Both the position numbers and the translations under genes were made by a program. Below the pieces are notes generated by a model. The model was not told where the DNA came from. It saw only the letters and a program-made list of their open reading frames with translations, and made no database searches. Source: Sinobacterium norvegicum (GTDB lineage: Bacteria > Pseudomonadota > Gammaproteobacteria > Pseudomonadales > Sinobacteriaceae). Taken from it: a stretch of 64,000 bases of DNA. This document shows, in pieces, positions 17,892-26,116 of this stretch. Numbering within the stretch: position 1 is the first letter of the stretch; every line of letters starts with the position of its first letter. The stretch is taken from assembly GCF_923077115.1 (NCBI RefSeq), contig NZ_CAKLPX010000001.1:868001-932000 (forward strand), given 5' to 3'.

Positions 17892-18518
17892 TCATGATGA
17901 AGCTTCCTCATTATAATTGTTGTTGTTTTTTTTCTTATCTATGCGATTAACTTGTTGCCGATTGCCCGTGTGCTGTACCTCCTGCTCTTGTGCTCTACAG
18001 CGACTGTTTTCAAGAGACGCCTGCGCCTGGGAGTCATCGCCAATAGCCGAGGCGCGCAGCAGCATGACACCACGCGTCGTGGGTGATTGAATCACTTCGC
18101 CCTGACCTTCACTCAAGAATTCAGCCGGGTTGGCATCGGGGCCAACCAGAGTCACTTCAACATTTTTACCAGCTCGAAAACTTTGCTCACGCTGATTACT
18201 GATACCGGCGAAGTTATCGGTATTCATCTGGTAAAGCTGCATGGACCAGTAACGCTCGGGCACCGAGGCGCTAATTGTCACCGGCCCTTGTTCTAGGTTG
18301 TAGATGCAACTGGCGTACAACAGATCCGGGCTTGGACGCACCACATCTCGCGAGGTCTCATCGGGCCGAGAACGCATCGCTATCTGGTTGTAGCCCACTC
18401 TCTCTACGCCCTTACTGTATAAGCGCTCCATAATCATGTTCGGCACCAGCATGGCCAAGGGGTACTGCCCCAGCCAGCCACACACTAAAATTGCGGCGGT
18501 CCAACGTAACCAACTCAT
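17892..18518 (-). CDS. DUF1254-domain protein, copy B
   Basis: A 208-residue paralogue of the protein at 16451-16972. The N-terminal anchor and DUF1254 domain match closely (ERYWSMQLYQMNTDNFA, IQSPTTRGVMLLRA). It carries an extra C-terminal tail after SRCRAQ of about 30 polar residues, including an asparagine run (NNNN) encoded by a GTT-rich simple sequence near 17920; copy A stops after SRCHSQ. The start overlaps the preceding stop as ATGA. It also has a four-residue insertion (FLSE-type) before GEVIQSPT relative to copy A. Function unknown. Confidence 0.75.
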   Translation of the reverse strand: MSWLRWTAAILVCGWLGQYPLAMLVPNMIMERLYSKGVERVGYNQIAMRSRPDETSRDVVRPSPDLLYASCIYNLEQGPVTISASVPERYWSMQLYQMNTDNFAGISNQREQSFRAGKNVEVTLVGPDANPAEFLSEGQGEVIQSPTTRGVMLLRASAIGDDSQAQASLENSRCRAQEQEVQHTGNRQQVNRIDKKKNNNNYNEEASS

Positions 18519-19123
18519 GAACAGCTCTCCACAGTAACAACAGGTAGCGGTGCCGATTCAGGGTTCTTTAGGTAGGCATCGCCAGGGGTATAAAGGCGTA
18601 ACGAAAGATCAAAGTCGTAATCGCTAGACTGATCCGCGGCGGCCGCTCCGGACGGCCCAACAGGCAACCAGTTACCATCGGCTTGTTCGACGCTTAAATG
18701 AATCACCCAACTACCGTCATCACCGCGAATAATGTTCTCGCTATTGAACGAGTAGCGTTTTTCCTGATTGGGGATCAGAAAGTAATCCCAACCATAGGCG
18801 GTGATGCTCCACCAGTTGGCGTCGTAGTTATTGCCTTCTATTCGATAGCGGCAGTTCAAGCGCAAAGGTTCGCCGTCGACGGCGTTAAGCTTGTAATACA
18901 TGGAGTTTTCGCGGGTGGAGGCCAGCAATCCGCTTATGGCAACAGTCGCCCTGACCATTACATCAGCATCGGCTGAACCACTACTCTCACGGGTGTACCA
19001 GTCACCATTTGTCAGGGAGCCGTTCCCTAGGCCCTGTTTGATGCTCAGAACCAAAAAAAGAACCGAGACGGCTAGGACAAGTAGCACGGCCACGGGCCAG
19101 CGAAATGCGCGCAGTTTGTTCAT
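18515..19123 (-). CDS. DUF1214-domain protein, copy B
   Basis: A 202-residue paralogue of 16969-17577 with the same anchor (VAVLLVLAVSVLFLVLSI) and DUF1214 blocks (YGWDYFLIPN, DGSWVIHLS, LRLYTPGD). The frame stays open upstream to an ATG at 19186, which lies within the 89-bp segment missing from unit A; by comparison with copy A and because AGGGAAATTACGAAC precedes it, the ATG at 19123 is the likely start. First gene of unit B. Confidence 0.75.
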   Translation of the reverse strand: MNKLRAFRWPVAVLLVLAVSVLFLVLSIKQGLGNGSLTNGDWYTRESSGSADADVMVRATVAISGLLASTRENSMYYKLNAVDGEPLRLNCRYRIEGNNYDANWWSITAYGWDYFLIPNQEKRYSFNSENIIRGDDGSWVIHLSVEQADGNWLPVGPSGAAAADQSSDYDFDLSLRLYTPGDAYLKNPESAPLPVVTVESCS

Positions 19124-19300
19124 GTTCGTAATTTCCCTGAATATCATGCGTGCCACACTGGCGAGGCATCGCAAAAAGCCGCCCATACCCGTGTCGATTT
19201 GAGACTTGATGAGTCCATGGTTTTTTGGGATTCATATTTACGTTAGCTCCAGTGTCGGTGGCTAACTGTTGACCAATCTAGCGATGTTTTCGGCTCCGTG

Positions 19301-19324
19301 CGTCCGAGCAAATGTGTTCGGACG
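19301..19324. promoter_or_regulatory. Inverted repeat upstream of unit B, possible operator
   Basis: CGTCCGA (19301-19307) and TCGGACG (19318-19324) are exact inverse complements separated by 10 bp. The site lies about 180-200 bp upstream of the copy B start and corresponds to the site at 17666-17689. The remainder of the gap up to 19652 shows no gene. Confidence 0.4.
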
Positions 19325-19652
19325 TCGAATTTCAAAAATATTTCTAATCTCGCGAGTACCGGCGGCCCACCGAAAGTCTGGGCATAGACGGTCTGGCACG
19401 GAGTACCGCGCGGTCATTTACGATCGAGTAGGAATCTGGTATCGACTGGGGTTCACTGCTGATATTGAGGGTATTTGTGTAATTCTAGCAGGCCATCAAC
19501 GGACATAAACCCCGATACTAGGCGATAACTAGGGGCCGCTTTGTGGTTTGCCCCCTATTTTACGGACCACCTAATTAGCGCGATACTATGCGTGGAGGTG
19601 TGTAGAGGTACAACGAAGGTTTAAGCTACAGGCACTGAGGCTGGTTTTTCGG

Positions 19653-20783
19653 TTAGTTGGCCTGTGTTAGATAGACCTCTGCAAACTTCCTCCCCACCAT
19701 TCGTATGCCCTCAGGTGTATGATGGGTTTCGTCTGCGCCTTTAGGAATATCGCGGTCAATCACTGGATAGATGAAAGGCCGCTCGAACTGCACCATCCAC
19801 TGCTGGTGGATCACATGCAAGAGGAATGGTCTGCTAGGGTCCGGTGGCGAGACACTGTCGGGGTCTAAGTCAGTGATATCATCCGGGAAGGCATCGATAT
19901 CGGCAGTGCCCCGGGTTGTGCCTACTAAAAACGGGAGAGTATTGGGGGTAATCCCGTTGTTGCGAAAGGCGTCCACAATCGATAGGAAATTCTCGCCCCA
20001 AACCTCCGCCGTGACACGCCGCCTACCATCAGCGGCGCCCTGCTTGTAGAGAAAGCCTTCGAAGGTGATGTCAGGATGCGCCTGGATGGCTGCCGTAATA
20101 TTGGAGACCAGAACTGCAGCGTTTTCTCCTCCGGGAACCCAGGTACTGATCAGGCTTCCGCCCACCGCATACTTGACGATGCCGATCGTGGAGTCCGGGC
20201 ACGCGGCGTGCAGTGTCCAGGCAAAGGCGAGCTCCGGCCCGTACCGGGGCCCATGATCAGCGTTTTCGGTGCTCAAACCCAGACGCTTCCAACTCCCCTC
20301 GTCCCACATCTGGAGCTGATCAGTACCCGTTTCGTAAGCTGTGGGCAGTGTGCCGGGGCGGCCATAGGCAGACACCATATTTGACTGACCTGCAGCGAGA
20401 AATACGTGCATGGTGGGGTCGCTCTCGTCCCAAGGGCACTCCAGTGTGGCACCGAGAAACGCTTCTTGTAGTACCACATTCACAGTCCGTGTAACGGTTG
20501 TAGCAGCATTACCAGCTGCATCGGACACGTTATAACTTAGTGTGTAGGTATCAGTTGTTGCAGTGTCGACCGCTCCAGTAACAATCGTAGTTAATCCTGT
20601 ATCGACATCATCAGACACCGACGAACCCGGGTCAGTAAAGGTTGAGCCTGCCTCTATTGTCATCGGGTTATCACCCATTAAGGTAATAACCGGTGGCGTG
20701 GTATCAGATTTACCGCCACCGCTACCGCCACAGGCTGATAGTAATGAGAACGCTAATACGACTAACAAATAACAGATTTTCAT
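19653..20783 (-). CDS. Lipoprotein with an Ig-like (DUF5011/HYR-type) domain and an SGNH / sialate-O-acetylesterase-like domain
   Basis: A 376-residue surface or periplasmic esterase-like protein. The lipobox LLSACGG places the lipidated cysteine at residue 18. Residues about 28-107 are a bacterial Ig-like module (TPPVITLMGD through DTYTLSYNVSDAAGNAATT) commonly found in adhesins and secreted enzymes. Residues about 115-376 are an SGNH-type hydrolase of the SASA/DUF303 group: the block I motif LAAGQSNM carries the nucleophile serine, and the terminal ETHHTPEGIRMVG holds the catalytic acid-histidine pair. It is the first gene of the minus-strand cluster. It probably removes acetyl or other acyl groups from a polymer or ester. 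The start ATG has only a weak ribosome binding site. Confidence 0.8.
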   Translation of the reverse strand: MKICYLLVVLAFSLLSACGGSGGGKSDTTPPVITLMGDNPMTIEAGSTFTDPGSSVSDDVDTGLTTIVTGAVDTATTDTYTLSYNVSDAAGNAATTVTRTVNVVLQEAFLGATLECPWDESDPTMHVFLAAGQSNMVSAYGRPGTLPTAYETGTDQLQMWDEGSWKRLGLSTENADHGPRYGPELAFAWTLHAACPDSTIGIVKYAVGGSLISTWVPGGENAAVLVSNITAAIQAHPDITFEGFLYKQGAADGRRRVTAEVWGENFLSIVDAFRNNGITPNTLPFLVGTTRGTADIDAFPDDITDLDPDSVSPPDPSRPFLLHVIHQQWMVQFERPFIYPVIDRDIPKGADETHHTPEGIRMVGRKFAEVYLTQAN

Positions 20784-21060
20784 TTTTCTGTACCCTATAA
20801 ACAGCGTCTTTAATTATTAATGGCCGCTCTATCCCATAACTCTCGAACGGGGAAAGTGTTCTTATCTGACAGGTATTTTCCAGCTTTTTGACGGCCAATG
20901 TATCCGGGCAAACTTGCCCGTACCTTATTTATCAATATTTTCTCTATATCTGGACTCCGTCCGGAAAACAAACCGCAGAATAGAGCAGCCACCATTAAAA
21001 GGTGAGCCTAGTCATCGCTGACTTGGCACGACCGCTTAAAAAACGTACAGAAAACTCGGG
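20784..21060. other. Intergenic region with no supported gene
   Basis: One 61-codon open frame exists on the minus strand (20810-20995), but I recognise no family and its ribosome binding site is poor. GTCCGGA occurs near 20969. Nothing else stands out. Confidence 0.3.
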
Positions 21061-21360
21061 TTATTTTACGCCGTCATCCGCGGCAGAGGATTGTTCCATC
21101 CCTCGCTTGAACTGGGTGGGCGTCATATTGGTGGCACGTTTGAAAGCGTCATAGAAGCTGGATTTCGACTTGAAACCCACTTCAATGGCCAGTTCTACGA
21201 TGGGCATATTCGAAGTGTCGGGATCCAGCAATATACGGCGAGCCGCCTCTATCCGATAGTTATTGACGAAACTGAGCCTTTGGGCATACACCAGATTTTC
21301 GCAGAATTTTTAACTCTTCAAGTTTTACCCGAGCTTCAGCCAAACTGAAGCTGGAGATAG
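21061..21360 (-). pseudogene. Degenerate AraC-family regulator (C-terminal fragment)
   Basis: The open part (21061-21291) encodes SFVNNYRIEAARRILL through the second helix-turn-helix IVELAIEVGFKSKSSFYDAFKR and MTPTQFKR, nearly the same as the end of the regulator at 5475-6884. Upstream, a different frame shows QFG-stop-SSGKT, which lines up with ELAEAAGLT of the intact gene and includes an in-frame TGA. A frameshift must lie between the two parts. The membrane half and the first helix-turn-helix are lost. No usable start codon with a ribosome binding site remains, although a GTG opens the frame at 21291. Confidence 0.75.
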
Positions 21361-21723
21361 TTCCCTATTTTCAACTGAGTCAGCTTTTCAGTCTCAGGGC
21401 TTCTGTAACGATAGAAAAATGTCTTAGTACACCCGTTCGCACATTTCACCCACAATCCAGTATTTTCTCAAGAATCCAACATGACCGGACTGCCAGGTTT
21501 CATGGTCTCAATCGCTCTTGCTGATAGTGGTTTAATCATTGGTCTGATATTCTTAAAGGTTATCGAATCAACAGTGTCTGAGTGGCCATCCTTACGACAC
21601 ATCTACACTCTATACGCAGCAAGGATTTCAGCAAAAAAGTGTAACTTTTTAGCCCCCCCATTGGACCACTTTGAGTTCAGCCGGACTCACAAAAAACCTA
21701 ACCAACTGTTTTTAAATACTTAT
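21361..21723 (+). other. Region upstream of mutS
   Basis: The mutS frame remains open leftwards to 21481, but the extra 81 codons do not resemble MutS and are judged untranslated. I see no clear promoter or other gene. Confidence 0.4.
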
Positions 21724-24363
21724 ATGGAAAAAATGAAAAGAACGCCAACAAAAACAAAGGCATCAGAAAGCACTCACACCCCCATGATGCAACAGTATTT
21801 ACGCATCAAGGCACAGCACCCTGACGATCTGGTGTTTTATCGCATGGGGGATTTCTATGAGCTTTTTCACGATGACGCGAAAAAAGCGGCGGAATTACTC
21901 GATATCACGTTGACCGCACGCGGCAAGGCCAATGGCGAGCCAATCCCCATGTGCGGCATCCCATTCCACAGTGCCGACGGCTATCTTGCCAAGCTGGTTA
22001 AAGTCGGGGTCTCGGTCGCTCTGTGCGAACAGATTGGCGACCCCGCCACCAGCAAAGGCCCTGTTGAACGCCAGGTCGTGCGCGTCATTACCCCTGGTAC
22101 TATCAGCGACGAGGCGTTATTGGAAGAGCGCCGTGAAAGCTTATTGGCGGCGATCGATTTCGCCAACGATAAATACGGTATCGCCGTGCTCGACATAGGC
22201 AGCGGCCGTTTCCAATTGACCGAGGTCTCTAGCGAGGAAACCCTCAAAAGCGAGCTACAGCGTTTAGCACCGGCGGAGACACTCTATAACGAGGCCAACG
22301 TCAACGCTGAGTTACTCGCTGGCTGCGGTGGCCTGCGGCGGCGTGCCCCGTGGGAGTTCGAACCCGAAACCTGCTTTGAAACCCTGATCAAACAATTTAA
22401 AACCAAGGACTTAAATGGCTTTGGCTGCCAACATCTAACCACGGCGATCAGTGCCGCCGGCTGTTTGTTTGACTACGCCAAAGACACTCAACGCTCTGCC
22501 CTACCTCATATTCAATCGCTGACCGTCGAGCAACCGGAAGACAGTGTCAGCCTCGATGCTGCCACCCGCCGCAACCTAGAGATCGACACCAATCTTAGCG
22601 GTGGCCGCGACAATACCTTAATGGCCGTTATGGACAGCTGTAAAACAGCCATGGGCAGTCGACTGCTGCAGCGCTGGCTCAATCGGCCGCTGACCAGTAT
22701 TGAGCAACTCGAAAATCGCCAAGATGCGATTACTGCGCTGCTGACTGATTACCACTTTGAGCCACTGCAGCAGGAACTCAAGTGTATCGGCGATATGGAG
22801 CGGATTCTTGCCCGTGTCGCCCTGCGGTCAGCCCGCCCACGTGATTTATCACGGCTGAAAATGTCGTTACAAACCCTGCCAGCCATCGAACAACAACTCA
22901 GCCAGCTGAACAGCTCGCTGATCAGTGAGCTAGCCAAGCAAGCACAGCCGCTGCCGGAGATCAGCACGCTATTAAGTGAAGCGATTATCGACAACCCGCC
23001 CTCGGTGATTCGCGACGGTGGCGTCATTGCCCCCGGTTACGACGCAGAACTCGACGAATTGCGCGATATCAGTACCAACGCCGGCGACTACCTGGTTCAG
23101 CTGGAGACTCGGGAGCGTGAAAAGACAGGGATCAGCACTCTTAAAGTGGGTTTTAATCGAGTACACGGTTACTACATAGAGATAAGCCGTAGTCAGTCTG
23201 ACAAGGCACCGGTTGAATACCTTCGCCGACAGACACTGAAAAATGCCGAACGCTTTATCACCCCTGAGTTAAAAGAGTTTGAGGACAAGGCCCTCAGTGC
23301 CAAGAGCCGTGCCCTGGCGCGAGAAAAGTCGCTCTATGACGACATCATCGAGACATTGAATCAACAGCTGATTACCCTGCAGCAGTGCTCACAGGCGATT
23401 TCTCAGCTCGATGTGCTCACCAACTTTGCCGAGCGCAGCGAAACCCTGCGCTTGATTAAACCGGCGCTGAGCCCAGAGCCCGGCATCGATATCGAACAGG
23501 GGCGGCACTTAGTGGTCGAACAGGTGCTCACAGAGCCCTTTATCGCCAACGACTTAAGTTTCAACGACGACCGTCGGATGCTGATTATTACCGGCCCGAA
23601 TATGGGCGGTAAATCGACCTATATGCGCCAGGCGGCACTGATTACCCTGCTTGCCCATGTCGGCAGCTTTGTACCCGCGGCCTCAGCCACCATTGGTATT
23701 GTCGACCAAATATTTACTCGTATTGGCTCGGCCGATGATTTGGCCGGCGGCCGCTCGACGTTTATGGTCGAGATGACAGAAACCGCCAATATATTGAACA
23801 ACGCCACAGCAAAAAGCCTGGTCTTGATGGATGAGGTGGGACGTGGCACCAGCACCTTCGATGGTTTATCGCTGGCCTGGGCCTGCGCCAACTATCTCGC
23901 CAGTCGTAGCAGCGCTTTTACTCTGTTTGCCACTCACTATTTCGAACTGACGGTACTTGACGAGCAAATCCCCAGCGTCCACAACATTCACCTCGACGCC
24001 ACCGAATTTAACGATCACATTGTCTTCCTGCACAGCATTCAAGAGGGCCCCGCCAGTAAAAGCTATGGCCTGCAGGTGGCAAAACTTGCCGGCATCCCCC
24101 AGGATGTTATCGCCCAAGCGGGGGAAAAACTTCAACAGCTTGAAAACGGTGAGGCGACAAAGCCAAGTTCTCATGTTATAAATGAGCCTGTTATTGTAAT
24201 ACCGCCGATAAAGAGCAGTACACCAATACAAAACGATCTTTTTAATAGCTACGAACCCCATCCAGCTGTTGATCAGATCGCCGACCTTGATATTGACGGG
24301 CTTTCGCCTCGAGAAGCTTTGTCGTTGTTATATCAACTTCAAGATCAGGTCAAACAATCGTAA
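21724..24363 (+). CDS. mutS: DNA mismatch repair protein MutS
   Basis: An 879-residue MutS that recognises mismatches and small loops and recruits MutL. The mismatch-binding domain opens [18 protein letters not shown] and contains the F-x-E motif in GDFYELF that stacks on the mispaired base. The connector, lever and clamp domains follow, then the ATPase with Walker [16 protein letters not shown], the Walker B region [16 protein letters not shown] and the signature-type FATHYFELT. The C-terminus ([18 protein letters not shown]) is the tetramerisation segment. The start at 21724 gives an N-terminus about as long as in E. coli; an ATG three codons later (21733) has GGA at short spacing and is equally possible. 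A small hairpin (24365-24382) followed by T6 after the stop may terminate it. Confidence 0.95.
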   Translation: MEKMKRTPTKTKASESTHTPMMQQYLRIKAQHPDDLVFYRMGDFYELFHDDAKKAAELLDITLTARGKANGEPIPMCGIPFHSADGYLAKLVKVGVSVALCEQIGDPATSKGPVERQVVRVITPGTISDEALLEERRESLLAAIDFANDKYGIAVLDIGSGRFQLTEVSSEETLKSELQRLAPAETLYNEANVNAELLAGCGGLRRRAPWEFEPETCFETLIKQFKTKDLNGFGCQHLTTAISAAGCLFDYAKDTQRSALPHIQSLTVEQPEDSVSLDAATRRNLEIDTNLSGGRDNTLMAVMDSCKTAMGSRLLQRWLNRPLTSIEQLENRQDAITALLTDYHFEPLQQELKCIGDMERILARVALRSARPRDLSRLKMSLQTLPAIEQQLSQLNSSLISELAKQAQPLPEISTLLSEAIIDNPPSVIRDGGVIAPGYDAELDELRDISTNAGDYLVQLETREREKTGISTLKVGFNRVHGYYIEISRSQSDKAPVEYLRRQTLKNAERFITPELKEFEDKALSAKSRALAREKSLYDDIIETLNQQLITLQQCSQAISQLDVLTNFAERSETLRLIKPALSPEPGIDIEQGRHLVVEQVLTEPFIANDLSFNDDRRMLIITGPNMGGKSTYMRQAALITLLAHVGSFVPAASATIGIVDQIFTRIGSADDLAGGRSTFMVEMTETANILNNATAKSLVLMDEVGRGTSTFDGLSLAWACANYLASRSSAFTLFATHYFELTVLDEQIPSVHNIHLDATEFNDHIVFLHSIQEGPASKSYGLQVAKLAGIPQDVIAQAGEKLQQLENGEATKPSSHVINEPVIVIPPIKSSTPIQNDLFNSYEPHPAVDQIADLDIDGLSPREALSLLYQLQDQVKQS

Positions 24364-24364
24364 A

Positions 24365-24394
24365 CAGGAATAATAATTCCTGACGGTATTTTTT
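24365..24394 (+). terminator. Possible weak terminator after mutS
   Basis: CAGGAAT (24365-24371) pairs with ATTCCTG (24376-24382), loop AATA, followed by ACGGTATTTTTT. The stem is AT-rich and short, so efficiency may be low. Confidence 0.4.
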
Positions 24395-24478
24395 ACGACC
24401 AAGAAATGGCGCTGCTTGTCAAAACTGTGTAACATAGCGCGCAAAATTAGCTCAGCTAAGTTGGAGAGAGGCTAACAA

Positions 24479-24802
24479 ATGACATTCATTGTCGGCGAGA
24501 ACTGTATTAAGTGTAAGCATACTGATTGCGTAGAAGTATGCCCTGTAGATTGTTTTTATGAAGGCCCGAACTTTTTGGTCATTCATCCAGACGAATGTAT
24601 CGATTGTGCATTGTGTGAACCAGAATGCCCGGTAGATGCTATTTATTCTGAGGATGAATTACCCGAAGATCAGCAAGTCTTCTTGGAACTCAATGCTGAA
24701 TTAGCAGACGTGTGGCCTAACATCACTGAGATGAAGGAAGCCCCTGCAGATGCCGAAGAATGGGCTGGAGTGGCTGATAAGCTGCAACACCTAGAACGAT
24801 AA
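24479..24802 (+). CDS. fdxA: 7Fe-8S ferredoxin FdxA
   Basis: A 107-residue seven-iron ferredoxin that carries electrons at low potential in the cytoplasm. The N-terminal part has [18 protein letters not shown] and the second cluster [16 protein letters not shown]. This is the Azotobacter ferredoxin I pattern, with one [3Fe-4S] and one [4Fe-4S] cluster and an extra acidic C-terminal half. The position between mutS and rpoS is the one seen in Pseudomonas. Start ATG follows TTGGAGAGAGGCTAACA, a strong ribosome binding site. Confidence 0.95.
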   Translation: MTFIVGENCIKCKHTDCVEVCPVDCFYEGPNFLVIHPDECIDCALCEPECPVDAIYSEDELPEDQQVFLELNAELADVWPNITEMKEAPADAEEWAGVADKLQHLER

Positions 24803-24850
24803 AATCGACGCCATCCCTATATCATTGGTTGGCGGCGTTTATCAGGCATA

Positions 24851-24877
24851 AAAAAACCGAGTTATACTCGGTTTTTT
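24851..24877. terminator. Bidirectional rho-independent terminator between fdxA and rpoS
   Basis: A 12-bp perfect stem (A6-CCGAGT with ACTCGG-T6) around the 3-nt loop TAT. T-rich runs follow on both strands, so it can end fdxA on the plus strand and rpoS on the minus strand. Confidence 0.85.
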
Positions 24878-24897
24878 TGTGCCCAAACGCTTTCTAT

Positions 24898-25998
24898 TCA
24901 ACTAAAGATCGAATGCCCCGATAAGCCCTGTGTTTCGAGGATATCGCGCAATCGTTTCAAGGCTTCAACTTGAATTTGACGCACTCGCTCACGGGTTAAA
25001 CCAATTTCACGCCCCACCTCTTCAAGAGTACTGCACTCATACCCCCGCAGGCCAAAGCGGCGAGCTAAAACCTCACGCTGCTTCTCACTCAACTCATCCA
25101 ACCAATCACCAATACTATTCTTAATATCAGTGTCTTGCAGCAACTCGGCAGGATCAGAAACGTGAGCATCGGGAATCGTATCCAACAATGAGGTATCCGA
25201 ATCCTGGCTCAGCGGCGTGTCGATAGAGGCCACACGCTCATTCAATCCCAGCATTCGCTTAACATCGGCAACCGGCTTATCAAGTAGATCTGCAATCTCA
25301 TCGGCAGAAGGCTCATGGTCAAGCTTCTGGGTCAGCTCGCGAGCTGCACGCAAATAGACATTCAACTCCTTCACAACATGTATCGGCAGGCGAATCGTTC
25401 GGGTTTGATTCATAATGGCCCGCTCAATAGTCTGTCTAATCCACCAAGTCGCATACGTCGAGAAACGGAAACCGCGCTCAGGATCAAACTTTTCTACTGC
25501 TCGAATTAAACCAAGATTACCCTCTTCGATTAAATCTAATAGGGTTAGACCTCTATTGACATAGCGACGCGATATTTTAACAACCAAACGCAAATTACTC
25601 TCAATCATACGCTTTCGACCAGCCTCTTCGCCTCGCAGCGCCATACGCGCATACTTAACCTCTTCTTCCGGGGTTAGCAGGGGGGAGAAACCAATTTCAT
25701 TAAGGTATAACTGAGTAGCATCGAGTGACTTATCAGCGCGAGCCTTCGGTGTGGTCGGCTTGGCCGCCGCCGGCTTGATGGCCGCTGTCTTTTTCTTGGC
25801 CGCGGTCGTTGCCTTCTTGGCTGCTTTCTTCACGACTTTCTTGACGGCCTTAGGCTTAGTCGCGACAGCTGTTTTTTTGGCGACCTTAGCAGTACCGGTT
25901 GTTTTCTTCGCTTTTACCTTACGCTTGGTCGTTTCAGCAACTGCCAGCATGGCATCGAATTGCTTATCATCTACAGTGTTAGTTCCTTGTAATTCCAT
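24898..25998 (-). CDS. rpoS: Stationary-phase sigma factor RpoS with a lysine-rich N-terminal extension
   Basis: A 366-residue sigma-38-type factor that directs RNA polymerase to stress and stationary-phase promoters. Region 1.2 begins [17 protein letters not shown], as in E. coli and Pseudomonas RpoS. Region 2 ([46 protein letters not shown]), region 3 and the region 4 helix-turn-helix ([20 protein letters not shown]) are complete. Residues about 25-90 are replaced by a basic stretch: 23 Lys and 2 Arg in 66 residues, rich in Ala and Thr, with no acidic residue until its last two positions. E. coli has a short acidic region there. The ATG at 25998 follows TAAGGATTAGGGCT; the longer frame to 26061 lacks family similarity. 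It is downstream of nlpD, where an rpoS promoter is usually found. Confidence 0.95.
   Translation of the reverse strand: MELQGTNTVDDKQFDAMLAVAETTKRKVKAKKTTGTAKVAKKTAVATKPKAVKKVVKKAAKKATTAAKKKTAAIKPAAAKPTTPKARADKSLDATQLYLNEIGFSPLLTPEEEVKYARMALRGEEAGRKRMIESNLRLVVKISRRYVNRGLTLLDLIEEGNLGLIRAVEKFDPERGFRFSTYATWWIRQTIERAIMNQTRTIRLPIHVVKELNVYLRAARELTQKLDHEPSADEIADLLDKPVADVKRMLGLNERVASIDTPLSQDSDTSLLDTIPDAHVSDPAELLQDTDIKNSIGDWLDELSEKQREVLARRFGLRGYECSTLEEVGREIGLTRERVRQIQVEALKRLRDILETQGLSGHSIFS
25729..25926 (-). other. Histone H1-like Lys/Ala/Thr-rich segment within rpoS
   Basis: The encoded 66 residues consist of KK, AKK and TAAKK-type units such as [10 protein letters not shown] and AAKKKTAA. This composition is like the C-terminal tails of histone H1 or bacterial AlgP-type proteins, which bind DNA without sequence preference. 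It keeps the reading frame of sigma region 1.2. A DNA-binding role is inference from composition. Confidence 0.85.
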
Positions 25999-26116
25999 AG
26001 CCCTAATCCTTAATAAATTTAATTTTTGGATTTTCCACTTCCTGTGGCGCTTGAAAAACATACTGCTTTTTATAATGCTTTTTTTATTCTTCTTTCTTAT
26101 TGTTGTCCAAGCCTAA

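Larger units (their letters stand above)
16451..19353 (-). repeat. Tandem duplication of the DUF1214-DUF1254 gene pair with its upstream region
   Basis: Unit A covers about 16490-17721 and unit B about 18030-19353, in direct orientation. Gene landmarks are offset by 1546 bp. The homology includes about 100 bp of upstream DNA (for example the shared stretch beginning GTTGACCAATCTAGCGAT at 17633 and 19268), where the offset is 1635 bp because unit B carries 89 extra bases (19141-19229). Between the units, 17722-17891 is not duplicated. Proteins are highly similar over their length but not identical, so the duplication has aged. Confidence 0.9.

Noticed and set aside
20810-20995. 61-codon open frame on the minus strand
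   Set aside because: No recognisable family and a poor ribosome binding site; length is within what chance gives in a gap.
21481-21723. Upstream extension of the mutS reading frame by 81 codons
   Set aside because: The extra residues do not resemble MutS, and the family start lies just before HTPMMQQYL at 21724 or 21733.
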